From NCBI GenBank assembly GCA_003220615.1, contig QHTB01000156.1, forward strand, positions 1-47,102: 47,102 nt of DNA. Reading direction: 5' to 3'. This document shows, piece by piece, positions 8,117-17,372 of this stretch. Position 1 is the first letter of the stretch, and each line of letters starts with the position of its first letter. The notes under the pieces were generated by a model, which was not told the origin of the DNA, searched no databases, and worked only from the letters and a program-made list of their open reading frames with translations. The DNA is from Candidatus Rokuibacteriota bacterium. GTDB taxonomy: Bacteria; Methylomirabilota; Methylomirabilia; Rokubacteriales; CSP1-6. The translations under genes and the position numbers were made by a program.

Positions 8117-9901
8117 TCAGTGTCCGTTCGGGCGCGCGCGGTTGACGACCGGTGGCCACCCGGCCGCCCGGGTCGCGCGAATGTCGGCACGCCGGCGCGC
8201 CGTCGCGGCGGCGTCGACCTCGCCCCGGGCCGTGTCGATGACGACGCCATAGTCGTCGTGGGCCGATACCACGCTGACGAGCTCGTTGAGGACGTCCCGC
8301 AAGACGCCGGCGGGATCGCGCTCGAGCGGATCGCCCCAGCCACCGCCGCCCGGCAGCTCGTGGCGATAGACGTCGCCGCGCGTGATCGTCATCGTGACCT
8401 TGGCCGGCACCACGCGATGCTCGGCGTGAGGGTTGATGATGTTGACCGAAGGCCTCCCGGGACTTCCGCCGTAGAGCCCGAACGGCCGGAAGGCCCGTCG
8501 ATCGGAGCGGACCTGCAGCACCGCCTCGTCCTCGACGAAGCGGTAATCGCGCCGGAAGCCCATGCCGCCGCGGAATTTCCCGGCGCCGCCCGTATCGGGA
8601 ACGAACTCCAGGGCGAGGATCTCGAGCGGGTGCTCGACCTCGATGATCTCGGCGGGATGCGACGACAGGTTCGCGAACATGCTGGCGTTGCCGTCGAGGC
8701 CGTCGGCCCACGGCCGGCCGCCCCAGGCCGAGCAGATGAAATCGACGTAGATGAACGGCCGGCGATCGGCGTGGTAGCCCCCGATGGAGATGCCCGTGTT
8801 CCCGCCATCGGAGGCGGCGAAGACACGATCGGGCAGCATCATCGCGAGCGCGCCGAAGACGCAGTCGACCATGCGAAAGCCGGTGAGGCCGCGCGCGGCG
8901 GTGGCCGCCGGCAGCACGCAGTTGGCGATCGTCCCGGGCGGCGCGATGACCTGCACGGCGCGATGGAAGCCGTCGTTGTTCGGGATCTCCGCGGGCAGGA
9001 CCGACTTGATGCCGGTATACGTCGCCGCCTTCGTGTACGAGAGCGTGTTGTTGATCGCACCCTTGACCTGAGGTGACGACCCGGTCCAGTCGGCCACGAG
9101 CGTGTCGCCGGACTTCCTGAGCGTCACGAAGAGCCGGATGGGCTTGCCGTAGTCGATACCGTCGTCGTCGATCCAGTCCTCGAAGCTCCACTCGCCGTCC
9201 GGCAGCTCACGCAGCGCCGCCCGCGTCATGCGCTCGGTGTACTCCATCAGCTCGTGCATGTGCCCCTTCACCGTCTCGGCCCCGCGCGTCTCGACCAGCC
9301 GCAGGAACGCCGCCTCGGCAATGTGGCAGGCCGAGAGCTGGGCGCGCATGTCGCCGAACACGCGCGCCGGCACGCGCACGTTCTTCTCGATCAGCCGGAA
9401 GAGCGTCTCGTTCGGCTCTCCCCCGTCGTACATCTTCACGGGCGGGATGCGCAGGCCTTCCTGATAGGTCTCGGTGGAGTCCGAGGCGTTGGAGCCGGCG
9501 ACGCGGCCCCCCATGTCGGTCTGGTGGCAGACGGTCCCCGCGAAGGCGATCCGCTCGTCCCGGTAGAAGATGGGCTTCAGGATGAACACGTCGGGCAGGT
9601 GCATGCCGCCCTCGAACGGGTCGTTGAGACAGTAGATGTCGCCGGGCTTCATGCGGTGGCCGAAGCGCTTGAGCGTCGCGCCGAGCGCGTCGGGGAACGA
9701 GCCGAGGTGCCCCGGCATCGTCAGCCCCTGGGCCACCGTGCGGCCGTCACCGTCGCAGAACGCCGTCGAATAGTCCATCCCGTCCTTGAGGACGCCGGAG
9801 TACGCGGTGCGATAGATCGTCAACGCCATCTCGTCGGCGATCGAGAACAGCGTGTTCTTGAAGAGCTCGAAGCCGATCGGATCGCGGGCCGTCGTGCTCA
9901 T
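8117..9901 (-). CDS. hyuB: Hydantoinase B/oxoprolinase family subunit
   Basis: 594 residues, typical for the HyuB family (PF02538). Conserved features seen: DPIGFELFKNTLFSIADEMA at the N-terminus, the GLTMPGHLGSFPDA block, GDIYCLNDPFEGGMHLPD, and the GAINNTLSYTKAA and GGSPGRPS segments. HyuB pairs with HyuA to form ATP-dependent N-methylhydantoinase, acetophenone carboxylase or 5-oxoprolinase-type enzymes. The hyuA gene is directly upstream, separated by 4 nt. The C-terminal tail after residue 570 (arginine- and alanine-rich) is not part of the conserved domain. Specificity cannot be told from sequence; the flanking cyclic amidohydrolase favours a ring-opening or carboxylation step on a cyclic or aromatic amide. 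Confidence 0.93.
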   Translation of the reverse strand: MSTTARDPIGFELFKNTLFSIADEMALTIYRTAYSGVLKDGMDYSTAFCDGDGRTVAQGLTMPGHLGSFPDALGATLKRFGHRMKPGDIYCLNDPFEGGMHLPDVFILKPIFYRDERIAFAGTVCHQTDMGGRVAGSNASDSTETYQEGLRIPPVKMYDGGEPNETLFRLIEKNVRVPARVFGDMRAQLSACHIAEAAFLRLVETRGAETVKGHMHELMEYTERMTRAALRELPDGEWSFEDWIDDDGIDYGKPIRLFVTLRKSGDTLVADWTGSSPQVKGAINNTLSYTKAATYTGIKSVLPAEIPNNDGFHRAVQVIAPPGTIANCVLPAATAARGLTGFRMVDCVFGALAMMLPDRVFAASDGGNTGISIGGYHADRRPFIYVDFICSAWGGRPWADGLDGNASMFANLSSHPAEIIEVEHPLEILALEFVPDTGGAGKFRGGMGFRRDYRFVEDEAVLQVRSDRRAFRPFGLYGGSPGRPSVNIINPHAEHRVVPAKVTMTITRGDVYRHELPGGGGWGDPLERDPAGVLRDVLNELVSVVSAHDDYGVVIDTARGEVDAAATARRRADIRATRAAGWPPVVNRARPNGH

Positions 9902-9905
9902 GTCG

Positions 9906-12002
9906 TCACCTCAGCTCGATCACGATGTTGCCGTACGCGTCGAGACGCCCCGCCGCGCTCGGTGGAATCAGGCACGTCGCGTCGTACTCCTCGACGATCG
10001 CCGGCCCCTCCACGACGTCGGCGAGATCGGCGCGGCGAAGGATCGGTGTCCGGCGCCATCCGTGCTCGGGCCCGAAGTACACCTCGCGCCGGGGGGATTC
10101 CCCGGCTGGCGCCGGCTGGTGGCGATCGACCACGACGCGATCCGGCACTCGCGGCCGGTCGGGAATCCCCTGGGCCACGAGGCGGAGGCTGACGAGCTGT
10201 ACGGGCTCGTCAGGGCCGGCGCGGTGACCGTACACGCGCTCGTGCTCGCGACCGAAGGCCTCCTCGAGCTCGCCGGTGGCGCGCCGGTCGAGCTGTCCCA
10301 AGCCGAGCGGCACGGTCAATTCGAACGACTGGCCCTGATAGCAGAGATCGGCCGACCGCCTGAGTCGGGCCGAGGCGCCCGTGAACCCTTCGGACGCGAG
10401 CTGGGCCAGCGCCTCGGCTTCCATCTGCGCCACGATGCCGTTCAGCTCGCCGAGCCCGAGCGTTCGGGTGGCGCGACGGTACGTCTTCACGTAGTGGTGC
10501 TCGACCTCGCCGTACAGGAGTCCGAACGAAGAGAACAGGCCGGGCGCCGGCGGGACGACGATGCGTGTCATGTCGAGCTGGCGCGCCATGCCCGCGGCGA
10601 AGAGCGGGCCGTTGCCGCCGAAGGCGAACAACGCGTACTCGCGCGGATCACGGCCCCGTTCGCTCGAGACCGACTTGATCGCGCGGATCATGTTGGACGC
10701 GGCGATCAGATGCGCGCCGTAGGCGGCCTCGGCGAGCTCGAGGCCGAGCGGGCGCGCGATGCGCGCCTCGAAGACCTCGTGAGAGCGAGACGCGTTGAGC
10801 TTGAGCGCCCCGCCCACCAGGTGGGTCGGGTTCAGGTAGCCCAGGATCACGTTGGCGTCGGTGATCGTCGGCTCGGTACCGCCGAGGTCGTAGCAGAGCG
10901 GCCCGGGGAAGGCGCCCGCGCTCCGCGGCCCCACCTGCACCGAGCCGCCGGTGTCGATCCACACGATCGAGCCGCCACCAGCGCCGACCTCGGCCAGGTC
11001 GATGGCCGGGACGCGGAGCTGATACCCGCTGCCGCTGAGCAGCCGGGAGCCGTGCATGATCCCGCCGCCCACCGAGTACTCGGTGGCGCGGTTGACCTCC
11101 CCGTCCTCGACGATCGACGCCTTGGCCGTCGTCCCGCCCATGTCGAAGGTGATGATCTTCGCCATCCCCGTCCGCCGCGCCAGCGCCTGGGCGCCGATCA
11201 CGCCGGCGGCGGGACCGGACTCGATGATGTGCATCGGCATGCGCGAGGCGGCCTCCGCGGTCATCAGGCCGCCGTTCGACTGGATGATGAGCAACGGCGT
11301 CCGCACGGCGATCTCGCCGAGGCCGGCGCGGAGCGTGCGGAGGTAGCGCTGCACGACCGGCATCACGTACGCGTTGATGACGGTCGTGGACGAGCGCTCG
11401 TACTCACGGATCTCGGGCAGCACGTCGGTGCTGATACAGAACGGCATCCCGGGCACGCGGCGCTCGACGATCGCCTTGATCTGCTGCTCGTGGGCGGGAT
11501 TCGCGTAGGCGTTCAGGAGGCAGACGGCCAGCGCCTCGATCCCGTGACCGAGCAGCCGATCGAGGACGCGCTCGACCTCCGCGGGGTCGAGGGGAATCTC
11601 CACGTCGCCGCGGGCGGTGATCCGCTCGGCGACTTCCATGCGAAGGCGCCGCTCGACGAGAGGCGCCGGTTTCTGCCAGGCGATGTCGTAGAGACGCGGC
11701 ATGCGGAGACGGCGGATCTCCAGCACGTCACGGAAGCCCTTCGTCGTGATGAGCCCGGTCCGCGCGCCCCGGAGCTCGAGGATCGCGTTCGAGGCAACCG
11801 TGGTGCCGTGCAGGACCTCGCTCACGTCGTGGCCGGCCACGCCGGTTTCGTGGAACAGCTCACGGATGCTCTCGACGATGGCGCGGGCGTAGTCGTCGAC
11901 GCTCGACGACACCTTCTTCGTGTGGACGGTCCCATCGTCGTCCAGGAACACGATGTCGGTGAACGTCCCGCCGATGTCGACGCCGACGCGGAAGCGCGCC
12001 AT
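9906..12002 (-). CDS. hyuA: Hydantoinase A/oxoprolinase family ATPase subunit
   Basis: 698 residues, full length for HyuA. Actin/HSP70-like ATPase phosphate loops are visible: VDIGGTFTDIVFLDDDG at the N-terminus, LHGTTVASNAILE, and FDMGGTTAKASIVEDGE in the middle; GAGGGSIVWID is the adenosine-type motif. It would activate the substrate carbonyl with ATP while HyuB completes the reaction. It begins 1 nt after the end of dctP and is followed by hyuB after 4 nt, so all are one message. The homologues acetone carboxylase beta and 5-oxoprolinase share this fold, so the name hyuA is by family, not by proven substrate. Confidence 0.93.
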   Translation of the reverse strand: MARFRVGVDIGGTFTDIVFLDDDGTVHTKKVSSSVDDYARAIVESIRELFHETGVAGHDVSEVLHGTTVASNAILELRGARTGLITTKGFRDVLEIRRLRMPRLYDIAWQKPAPLVERRLRMEVAERITARGDVEIPLDPAEVERVLDRLLGHGIEALAVCLLNAYANPAHEQQIKAIVERRVPGMPFCISTDVLPEIREYERSSTTVINAYVMPVVQRYLRTLRAGLGEIAVRTPLLIIQSNGGLMTAEAASRMPMHIIESGPAAGVIGAQALARRTGMAKIITFDMGGTTAKASIVEDGEVNRATEYSVGGGIMHGSRLLSGSGYQLRVPAIDLAEVGAGGGSIVWIDTGGSVQVGPRSAGAFPGPLCYDLGGTEPTITDANVILGYLNPTHLVGGALKLNASRSHEVFEARIARPLGLELAEAAYGAHLIAASNMIRAIKSVSSERGRDPREYALFAFGGNGPLFAAGMARQLDMTRIVVPPAPGLFSSFGLLYGEVEHHYVKTYRRATRTLGLGELNGIVAQMEAEALAQLASEGFTGASARLRRSADLCYQGQSFELTVPLGLGQLDRRATGELEEAFGREHERVYGHRAGPDEPVQLVSLRLVAQGIPDRPRVPDRVVVDRHQPAPAGESPRREVYFGPEHGWRRTPILRRADLADVVEGPAIVEEYDATCLIPPSAAGRLDAYGNIVIELR

Positions 12003-12003
12003 C

Positions 12004-13014
12004 TCAGCGGCCGGCCGCCTTGAGCACCTGGGCGACGTAGGCGTCGCCCCACTGCTGCCGGGCCCAGTCGTACACGGGCGCCACCGCCGCGCGCATCTTG
12101 GCGAGCTCGGCCGGCGCCACGTCGTTGATCTCCACGCCCTTGCTGGCCATGAAGGCGCGCGCGGTAGCCTGGGAGGCGCGGCTCGTGGTGCGCGCCGTCG
12201 TCGCCATGTTCTGCGCGGCGTCCATCACGATCTTGCGCTGCTCCGGCGTGAGGCTGCCGAGCCAGCTCTTGCTGCCCACCACGAGCGCCAGCTCGAAGAA
12301 GTGACCGGTGGTGGAGATGTACTTGGTCACTTCGTACAGCTTGACCCCGAAGATGCTCGTGAACGGCAGCTCACCGCCGTCGATGACCCCGGTCTGCATC
12401 GCGCTGTAGATCTCGGAGAAGGCCATGCCGATCGGGCTCGCGCCGAGTGACTGGAACGTCTTGAGCGTGACCGGCGAGGCGATGACCCTCAGCTTGAGGC
12501 CGCGCAGGTCCTCGATGGTCCGGACGGGACGCTTCCGGTTGAACACGTGCTTGAGGCCGTACTCCTCGTAGCCCATGATGACGAAGTCCGTCTTCTCTTG
12601 AATCTTCGCCTTCAGATCGGTGCCGAACGGGCCGTCGAGCGCCCGGTCCGCCGCCTCCGGGGCGTCGAAGAGATACGGAAGGCTGGTGACCTGGATTTCC
12701 GGGTACCACTTCGCGAGGTACTGCGGTGAGTTGACGTGCATCTGCACCGCGCCGGACCGCAACATCTCGACGACCTCTTCGATCTTGCCGAGCTGGCCGG
12801 CCGGATACAGCTCGACCTGGATCTGGCCGTTGCTCTTGGCCTCGACCTCCTTCTTGAAGTCGGCCATGGTGTCGGCGGTCGTCTCGCCGAGCCCCTGGGA
12901 GTTGCCGAACCTGATCTTGAGCGTCTTGCCCGCCTGCGCCGTCGCGTCGGGCGCCGACAGGCCGATCAGCGCCGCCGCCAGCACGATGCCCACCGCCGTC
13001 GCGTTCGTCCTCAT
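12004..13014 (-). CDS. dctP: TRAP transporter solute-binding protein (DctP family)
   Basis: 336 residues with an N-terminal Sec signal peptide (hydrophobic core TAVGIVLAAALIGLS, cleavage near DATAQA). The mature protein shows the DctP pattern: IRFGNSQGLGETTADTMADF, NGQIQVELYPAGQLG, LRGLKLRVIASPVTLKTFQS with the conserved Arg that binds the substrate carboxylate, and a second half beginning GVIDGGELPFTSI. Strong ribosome-binding site GGAGGAGAA before ATG 13014. It lies downstream of its two membrane subunits, with a 67-nt gap after dctM that may allow extra ribosome loading. The ligand is probably the carboxylate processed by the neighbouring hydrolases. Confidence 0.94.
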   Translation of the reverse strand: MRTNATAVGIVLAAALIGLSAPDATAQAGKTLKIRFGNSQGLGETTADTMADFKKEVEAKSNGQIQVELYPAGQLGKIEEVVEMLRSGAVQMHVNSPQYLAKWYPEIQVTSLPYLFDAPEAADRALDGPFGTDLKAKIQEKTDFVIMGYEEYGLKHVFNRKRPVRTIEDLRGLKLRVIASPVTLKTFQSLGASPIGMAFSEIYSAMQTGVIDGGELPFTSIFGVKLYEVTKYISTTGHFFELALVVGSKSWLGSLTPEQRKIVMDAAQNMATTARTTSRASQATARAFMASKGVEINDVAPAELAKMRAAVAPVYDWARQQWGDAYVAQVLKAAGR

Positions 13015-13081
13015 GTCTTCTCCTCCAGGTTCTGGCTCACCCGCGCGGTCTCATCGGGCAGCACGGCTCGCCGCCGGTCGC

Positions 13082-14377
13082 TCAGCGCGCCCCGAGCACC
13101 AGGTTCGGGAGCCACAGCGTGATGGCCGGAATATACGTGATCAGGAACAGGGCGACCAGGAGCGCGGTCAGGAACGGCCACATGGCGCGGATGAACTCGA
13201 TCATCGTGATGTCGGCGATCCTCAGCATCAGGTACATCGTCAGGCCGTAGGGCGGCGTCATCATCCCGATCGACACGTTCAGCACGAAGACGACCGCGAA
13301 GTGGACGGGATCGATGTGGTAGGCGGCCACGACCTTGGCGAAGAGCGGGGCGAAGACCAGCATCGTGGCCGTGACGTCGACGAAGAGGCCGATGATGAGG
13401 AACAGGATGTTGAGGAGCAGGAGCACGACCCACGGGCTCTTCGTGAGTCCCGTCACGAAGTCGATGAGCGCCACGCCGACCCCGAGCACCGTGATCACGT
13501 AGCCGAAGATCCCGGCCACGGCGATGATGACGAAAATCGCCGCGGTGTCCTTCAGCGTCGCCACGAGGACGCCGGGCAGATCGCGCCACCCGAGCTCGCG
13601 GTACACGCCCATGGCCAGCACCAGAGCGTAAGGCACGGCGAGGGCGCCCGCCTCCGTCGCGGTGAAGACGCCGCCGAGGATGCCGCCGATGATGAGCACG
13701 GGCATGAACAGGGCGGGGACGGCGACGATCAAGCTGCGCACGGCGCGTTGACGCGTGGGCCACGGCTGACGGGGCCAGCGGTGCTTCCTCGCCATGAGGT
13801 ATTGCATGACCATGAGCAGCAGGCCCATCACGACGCCGGGGACGATGCCGGCGAGAAACAGTCGACCGATGCTGAGGTCGTTGATCGCGGCGTAGATCAC
13901 GAAGGCGATACTGGGCGGGATGATCGGCCCCATGGTGGCGGCGGCGGCCACGATCGTGGCGGCATAGTTGGCCGCGTAGCCGCTCCGCTTCATGGCGGGC
14001 ACGAGCACGGATCCGAGCGCGGCGGCATCGCCGATCTCCGAGCCGGTCATCCCCGAGAGGATCATCTCCACGACGACGACGACCTGGCTGAGACCACCCG
14101 CAATCCACCCCACCAGGACGTCGGCCAGGTCGACCAGCCGGGTCGTGATGCCGCCCACGGTCATCAGATTACCGGCGAGGAGAAAGAACGGGATGGCGAG
14201 AAACGGCCAGGAGTCCACCGTCGCCGTCATCTTCACGTACACGACCGAGAGCGGGATCTGCATGAGATAGAGGACGACGGCCGAGGCCAGCCCCATGGCG
14301 AAGGCGATCGGAACCCGGAGCGCAGCCAGGCCAAAGGTGCCGGCGAAGAGGATGGTGATCAGCGCCGCCTTGCTCAC
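13082..14377 (-). CDS. dctM: TRAP transporter large permease (DctM family)
   Basis: 431 residues, about 12 hydrophobic segments, characteristic for DctM. Seen: ALRVPIAFAMGLASAV, FFLLAGNLMTVGGITTRLVD, GSEIGDAAALGSVLVPAMKR, the ATMGPIIPPSIAFVIYA region and, near the end, NVSIGMMTPPYGLTMYL. It carries out sodium-coupled uptake together with DctQ and DctP. It begins in a 4-nt overlap (ATGA) with the dctQ stop, so the two are translationally coupled. Complete with no lesions. Confidence 0.95.
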   Translation of the reverse strand: MSKAALITILFAGTFGLAALRVPIAFAMGLASAVVLYLMQIPLSVVYVKMTATVDSWPFLAIPFFLLAGNLMTVGGITTRLVDLADVLVGWIAGGLSQVVVVVEMILSGMTGSEIGDAAALGSVLVPAMKRSGYAANYAATIVAAAATMGPIIPPSIAFVIYAAINDLSIGRLFLAGIVPGVVMGLLLMVMQYLMARKHRWPRQPWPTRQRAVRSLIVAVPALFMPVLIIGGILGGVFTATEAGALAVPYALVLAMGVYRELGWRDLPGVLVATLKDTAAIFVIIAVAGIFGYVITVLGVGVALIDFVTGLTKSPWVVLLLLNILFLIIGLFVDVTATMLVFAPLFAKVVAAYHIDPVHFAVVFVLNVSIGMMTPPYGLTMYLMLRIADITMIEFIRAMWPFLTALLVALFLITYIPAITLWLPNLVLGAR

Positions 14378-14889
14378 AGCGGATCGGTCACGGCCGGAAC
14401 CACCGTCGGTGCGGCGCTCGGCCGCCAGCGACGCGCGGCGTTCACGACGACGTGGACGATCATCAGCGCGCTACTGACCCACAGGGCGCCGTCGAAGATG
14501 AAGAACGGCAAGCCCGTCGCGGGGCTCGGGCGCCGCAGGCTGTCGAGGAAGATCGGCAGGCCCATCGACAGCACGAGCAGGAGGAACGTGGCCAGCACCA
14601 GGTCACCCAGGATGCGGAGCGCGAGCTGGGCCGGCGCCGGCACCGCATCGTAGAGCAGATCGACGGTGATGTGGCGGCTTTCCCGCGTGACCAGCACGGC
14701 GCCCCAGAAGCTCGACCACACGAGGAGCGCGCGGCCGATCTCGTCGGCCCAGGCGATCTGCAGCCACTCGTAGAGCAGGAAGCGCACGAACACCTGCGTC
14801 AGGACCACGATCAGCATGGCGCCGAACAGGAAGAGGCCGACGGTGTCCTCGACCCGCCGCAGGAACGCTGCGCAGGCCTCGGCACTCAC
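14374..14889 (-). CDS. dctQ: TRAP transporter small permease (DctQ family)
   Basis: 171 residues with four hydrophobic segments, the DctQ layout. Typical motifs are VFVRFLLYEWLQIAWADEIG and LLVWSSFWGAVLVTRESRHI (the conserved W...G...RE block). It scaffolds DctM in the inner membrane. Its start overlaps the stop of the cyclic amidohydrolase gene by 4 nt and its end overlaps dctM by 4 nt, so it is embedded in a coupled operon. Confidence 0.93.
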   Translation of the reverse strand: MSAEACAAFLRRVEDTVGLFLFGAMLIVVLTQVFVRFLLYEWLQIAWADEIGRALLVWSSFWGAVLVTRESRHITVDLLYDAVPAPAQLALRILGDLVLATFLLLVLSMGLPIFLDSLRRPSPATGLPFFIFDGALWVSSALMIVHVVVNAARRWRPSAAPTVVPAVTDPL

Positions 14890-16247
14890 GCCGGCGCTCG
14901 GTGCGACGTCACGAGCCGGCCCCAGCCCGGCCGGCCTTCGAGCGCGCCGTCACGCATCACGACGCGTCCCCGCACGATCGTGCAGACCGGCTGTCCCTTC
15001 GTGCGGAATCCCTCGAACGGCGTGATCTTGCTCTTCGACTGGAAGCGGTCAGCGCGAATCGTGGCCTCCTGCGCGAGATCCACGATGACGATGTCCGCGT
15101 CGGACCCAACGTCGAGAACGCCTTTCCTCGGATAGAGGCCCCAGACCCGGGCGGGTGCGAGCGACGACCACGTCACGTACTGCTCGAGCGTGATCCGGCC
15201 GCGGTTCACCTCGGTGAGCAGCAACGGGATCGCCGTCTCCAGGCCCCCGAATCCCGACACGCAGTCCCAGATGTCGTCGGCGGTCTTCTCGGGGATGGCG
15301 TGGGGAGCGTGGTCGGTCGCGAGCATGTCGATGACGCCGTCGGCGAGCCCGCTCCACAGCGGCTCGGCGTGTCCCGCGGCGCGCACCGGGGGGTTGACGC
15401 GAAGCACGGGGCCGACGCGATGCATGTCCTCGGCGGTGAGCAACAGATAGTGCGGACACGTCTCGGCCGTCACCGCGACGCCCCGGTGCTTGGCGGCGCG
15501 GATGATGGGAAGCGCATCCTTGCACCCCTCGTGCGCGATGTGGACCTGGGCGCCAGCAGCCTCGGCGAAGGCGACCGCCCGCTCGACGGCGTCGACGGCA
15601 CAGACGGCCGGGCGCGATTCCAGGTGGGCGAGCGGATCGCGTCGCCCGGAGGCACGGAGGCGGCCGGTCTTCCGTTCGATGATCGTCGCGTTCTCGGCGT
15701 GCACGGTGACGCGGAGCCCGAGCGACGCGGCGATCTCGAGGCCTTCGAGCATGGCGCCGTCGTCGATGTGACCGATGGGGTTGTTGCCCATGAAGCACTT
15801 CAGCCCGATGACGCCGTGGCGGGCCAGTCCGGGCAGGTCACCGAGATTCTGCTGGCCGAGCAGCCCGTACACACCGTAGTCGACATAGGCGTCGCGGGAG
15901 GCGATCTGCTGTTTGATCTGGAGCGCGTCCACCGTCGAGGTCGGCGGATCGCTGTTCGGCATCTCGAAGACCGTGGTCACGCCGCCGCACGCGGCGGCCG
16001 CCGTGCCGCTCGCCCAGTCTTCCTTGTACTCGTAGCCGGGAGATCGGAAGTGGACGTGGGGATCGATCACGCCGGGCAGGACGTACTTGCCGGTGGCATC
16101 GATCGTCTCGCGCGAGTCCGGCAGCGCGTCGTCGCGGGAGATGGCCACGATCACGCCACCCTCGATCGCGATGCCCGCGCTCATGATTGCGGTGGACGAG
16201 ACGAGCCTTCCGCCCCGGATCACGAGGTCCACGGCCCCAGGACTCAT
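14886..16247 (-). CDS. Cyclic amidohydrolase (dihydroorotase/allantoinase/hydantoinase family)
   Basis: 453 residues from ATG 16247, a start set by homology because the family begins with DLVIRGGRLVSS; no clear Shine-Dalgarno is present. Binuclear-metal TIM-barrel residues are visible: His64 and His66 in DPHVHFRSPG, the carbamylated-Lys segment GLKCFMGNNPIG, HAEN, AHEGC, CPHYLLL, and the final Asp in TDHAPH. These enzymes hydrolyse the amide bond of five- or six-membered cyclic amides such as hydantoin, dihydropyrimidine or allantoin. CPHYLL together with the HVHFR start is nearest to allantoinase/dihydroorotase-like members. It is the first gene of the operon, followed in overlap by dctQ, so the transporter likely supplies its substrate. 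Confidence 0.92.
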   Translation of the reverse strand: MSPGAVDLVIRGGRLVSSTAIMSAGIAIEGGVIVAISRDDALPDSRETIDATGKYVLPGVIDPHVHFRSPGYEYKEDWASGTAAAACGGVTTVFEMPNSDPPTSTVDALQIKQQIASRDAYVDYGVYGLLGQQNLGDLPGLARHGVIGLKCFMGNNPIGHIDDGAMLEGLEIAASLGLRVTVHAENATIIERKTGRLRASGRRDPLAHLESRPAVCAVDAVERAVAFAEAAGAQVHIAHEGCKDALPIIRAAKHRGVAVTAETCPHYLLLTAEDMHRVGPVLRVNPPVRAAGHAEPLWSGLADGVIDMLATDHAPHAIPEKTADDIWDCVSGFGGLETAIPLLLTEVNRGRITLEQYVTWSSLAPARVWGLYPRKGVLDVGSDADIVIVDLAQEATIRADRFQSKSKITPFEGFRTKGQPVCTIVRGRVVMRDGALEGRPGWGRLVTSHRAPA

Positions 16248-16351
16248 GCAGGCGTGTCGGCGACGGCGGCCCGGACGGCCGGCGGCATCGTGAGTCCCGC
16301 GTGACGCACGCCGGTGAGCGAAGCTGGTGACATTACGGATCCGTGGGCGGG

Positions 16352-16381
16352 ACTCTACATGACTCGCTTGCGGCTTCACAA
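16352..16381 (-). promoter_or_regulatory. Candidate promoter of the hydantoinase/TRAP operon
   Basis: On the minus strand, -35 TTGTGA (16376-16381) and -10 TAGAGT (16352-16357) with an 18-nt spacer. Start of transcription would be near 16345, giving an about 98-nt leader before the ATG at 16247. It is divergent from the dioxygenase promoter immediately to the right. Confidence 0.45.
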
Positions 16382-16399
16382 GCCCGGGGCGTCCGTTCC

Positions 16400-16428
16400 T
16401 TGACCTCCGCGCGCCGCCGCCCTACGCT
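16400..16428 (+). promoter_or_regulatory. Promoter for a leaderless dioxygenase gene
   Basis: -35 TTGACC (16400-16405), exactly 17 nt, -10 TACGCT (16423-16428). The initiation point 7-8 nt later coincides with the GTG at 16436, so the mRNA would have no leader and there is indeed no Shine-Dalgarno sequence. Confidence 0.6.
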
Positions 16429-16435
16429 GACCGTC

Positions 16436-17323
16436 GTGGCCCTGACGTTCCGGCAACTCCACCCGCACTTCGCGGCCGAGGTGAGCGCGGTCGACCTCCG
16501 CCAGGTTCACAACGAGGCGACGCTCGCCGAGATCCGGGCCGGGATGGACGAATACGCGGTCCTCGTGTTCCGCGGCCAGCCCTTGTCCGACGACGAGCAC
16601 CTGGCGTTCGCCCGGCGGCTGGACGGCCGGCTGCACTCGAAGACGGGGAGCAGCGTGCTCTACAAGAATCGGCTCGGGAACGAGGCGCTCAGCGACATCT
16701 CGAACGTCGACGAGCACGGTGGGCTCTTGAAGCCCGACGACCGCCGGCGCATGTACAGCCTGGGCAACCGCCTGTGGCACACCGACGCGTCATTCCAGGA
16801 TCCGGCAGGACGCTACTCGATGCTCTCGGCCAAGATCGTTCCGCCCGTCTCCGCCGACACGGAGTTCGCCGACATGCGCGCCGCCTACGACGCGCTACCG
16901 GCCGAGATCAAGGCGCGAGTCGAGGATCTTCGCGTGCACCACTCGATCGCCCACTCACGCCAGATCCTGGGCTTCGAGTTCTCGAGTCACGAGCAGGAAG
17001 CCCTGAAGGGCGCGATCCATCCACTCGTGCGCACGATCCCTCGCTCACGACGCCGCTCGCTCTACCTGGCGGCGCATGCCGCGAGGATCATCGACTGGCC
17101 GGTGCCCGAGGGGCGGCTGCTCCTGCGCGATCTCATGGAGCACGCGACCCAGCCCGAGTTCGTCTACCGTCACGCCTGGCAGGTCGGCGACCTCGTGATC
17201 TGGGACAACCGCGCCACGATGCACCGAGCTCGTCCCTTCGACGACGGCACGTACCGGCGGGAACTGCGCCGCGTCACGACGCTCGACGTCGATCAGCCGA
17301 GCGCCGTGACCAGCCCTTCCTGA
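16436..17323 (+). CDS. TauD/TfdA family Fe(II)/2-oxoglutarate dioxygenase
   Basis: 295 residues. Metal triad His115 and Asp117 in LWHTDASF and distal His263 in DNRATMHRARPF, with the following Arg for 2-oxoglutarate in RRELRRVT. N-terminal block AEVSAVDLRQ and YAVLVFRGQPL are typical of the TauD/TfdA family, which hydroxylates carbons next to sulfonate, ether or amine groups. Start at GTG 16436 was chosen because it aligns with the start of the paralogue at 22951 and lies at the predicted transcription start; longer in-frame sequence upstream to 16343 overlaps the divergent operon promoter. It stands alone, convergent with an amidohydrolase gene. Substrate unknown. Confidence 0.9.
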   Translation: MALTFRQLHPHFAAEVSAVDLRQVHNEATLAEIRAGMDEYAVLVFRGQPLSDDEHLAFARRLDGRLHSKTGSSVLYKNRLGNEALSDISNVDEHGGLLKPDDRRRMYSLGNRLWHTDASFQDPAGRYSMLSAKIVPPVSADTEFADMRAAYDALPAEIKARVEDLRVHHSIAHSRQILGFEFSSHEQEALKGAIHPLVRTIPRSRRRSLYLAAHAARIIDWPVPEGRLLLRDLMEHATQPEFVYRHAWQVGDLVIWDNRATMHRARPFDDGTYRRELRRVTTLDVDQPSAVTSPS

Positions 17324-17372
17324 CCGCTTCGCTGCCCTCTCGAGTGCCCTGACCCGCTGACGCCCTGGCGGC

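Noticed and set aside
12620..14653. Long plus-strand open frame across dctM and dctQ
   Set aside because: Product is rich in Asp, His, Arg and Gly with no domain; the minus-strand genes are textbook TRAP permeases.
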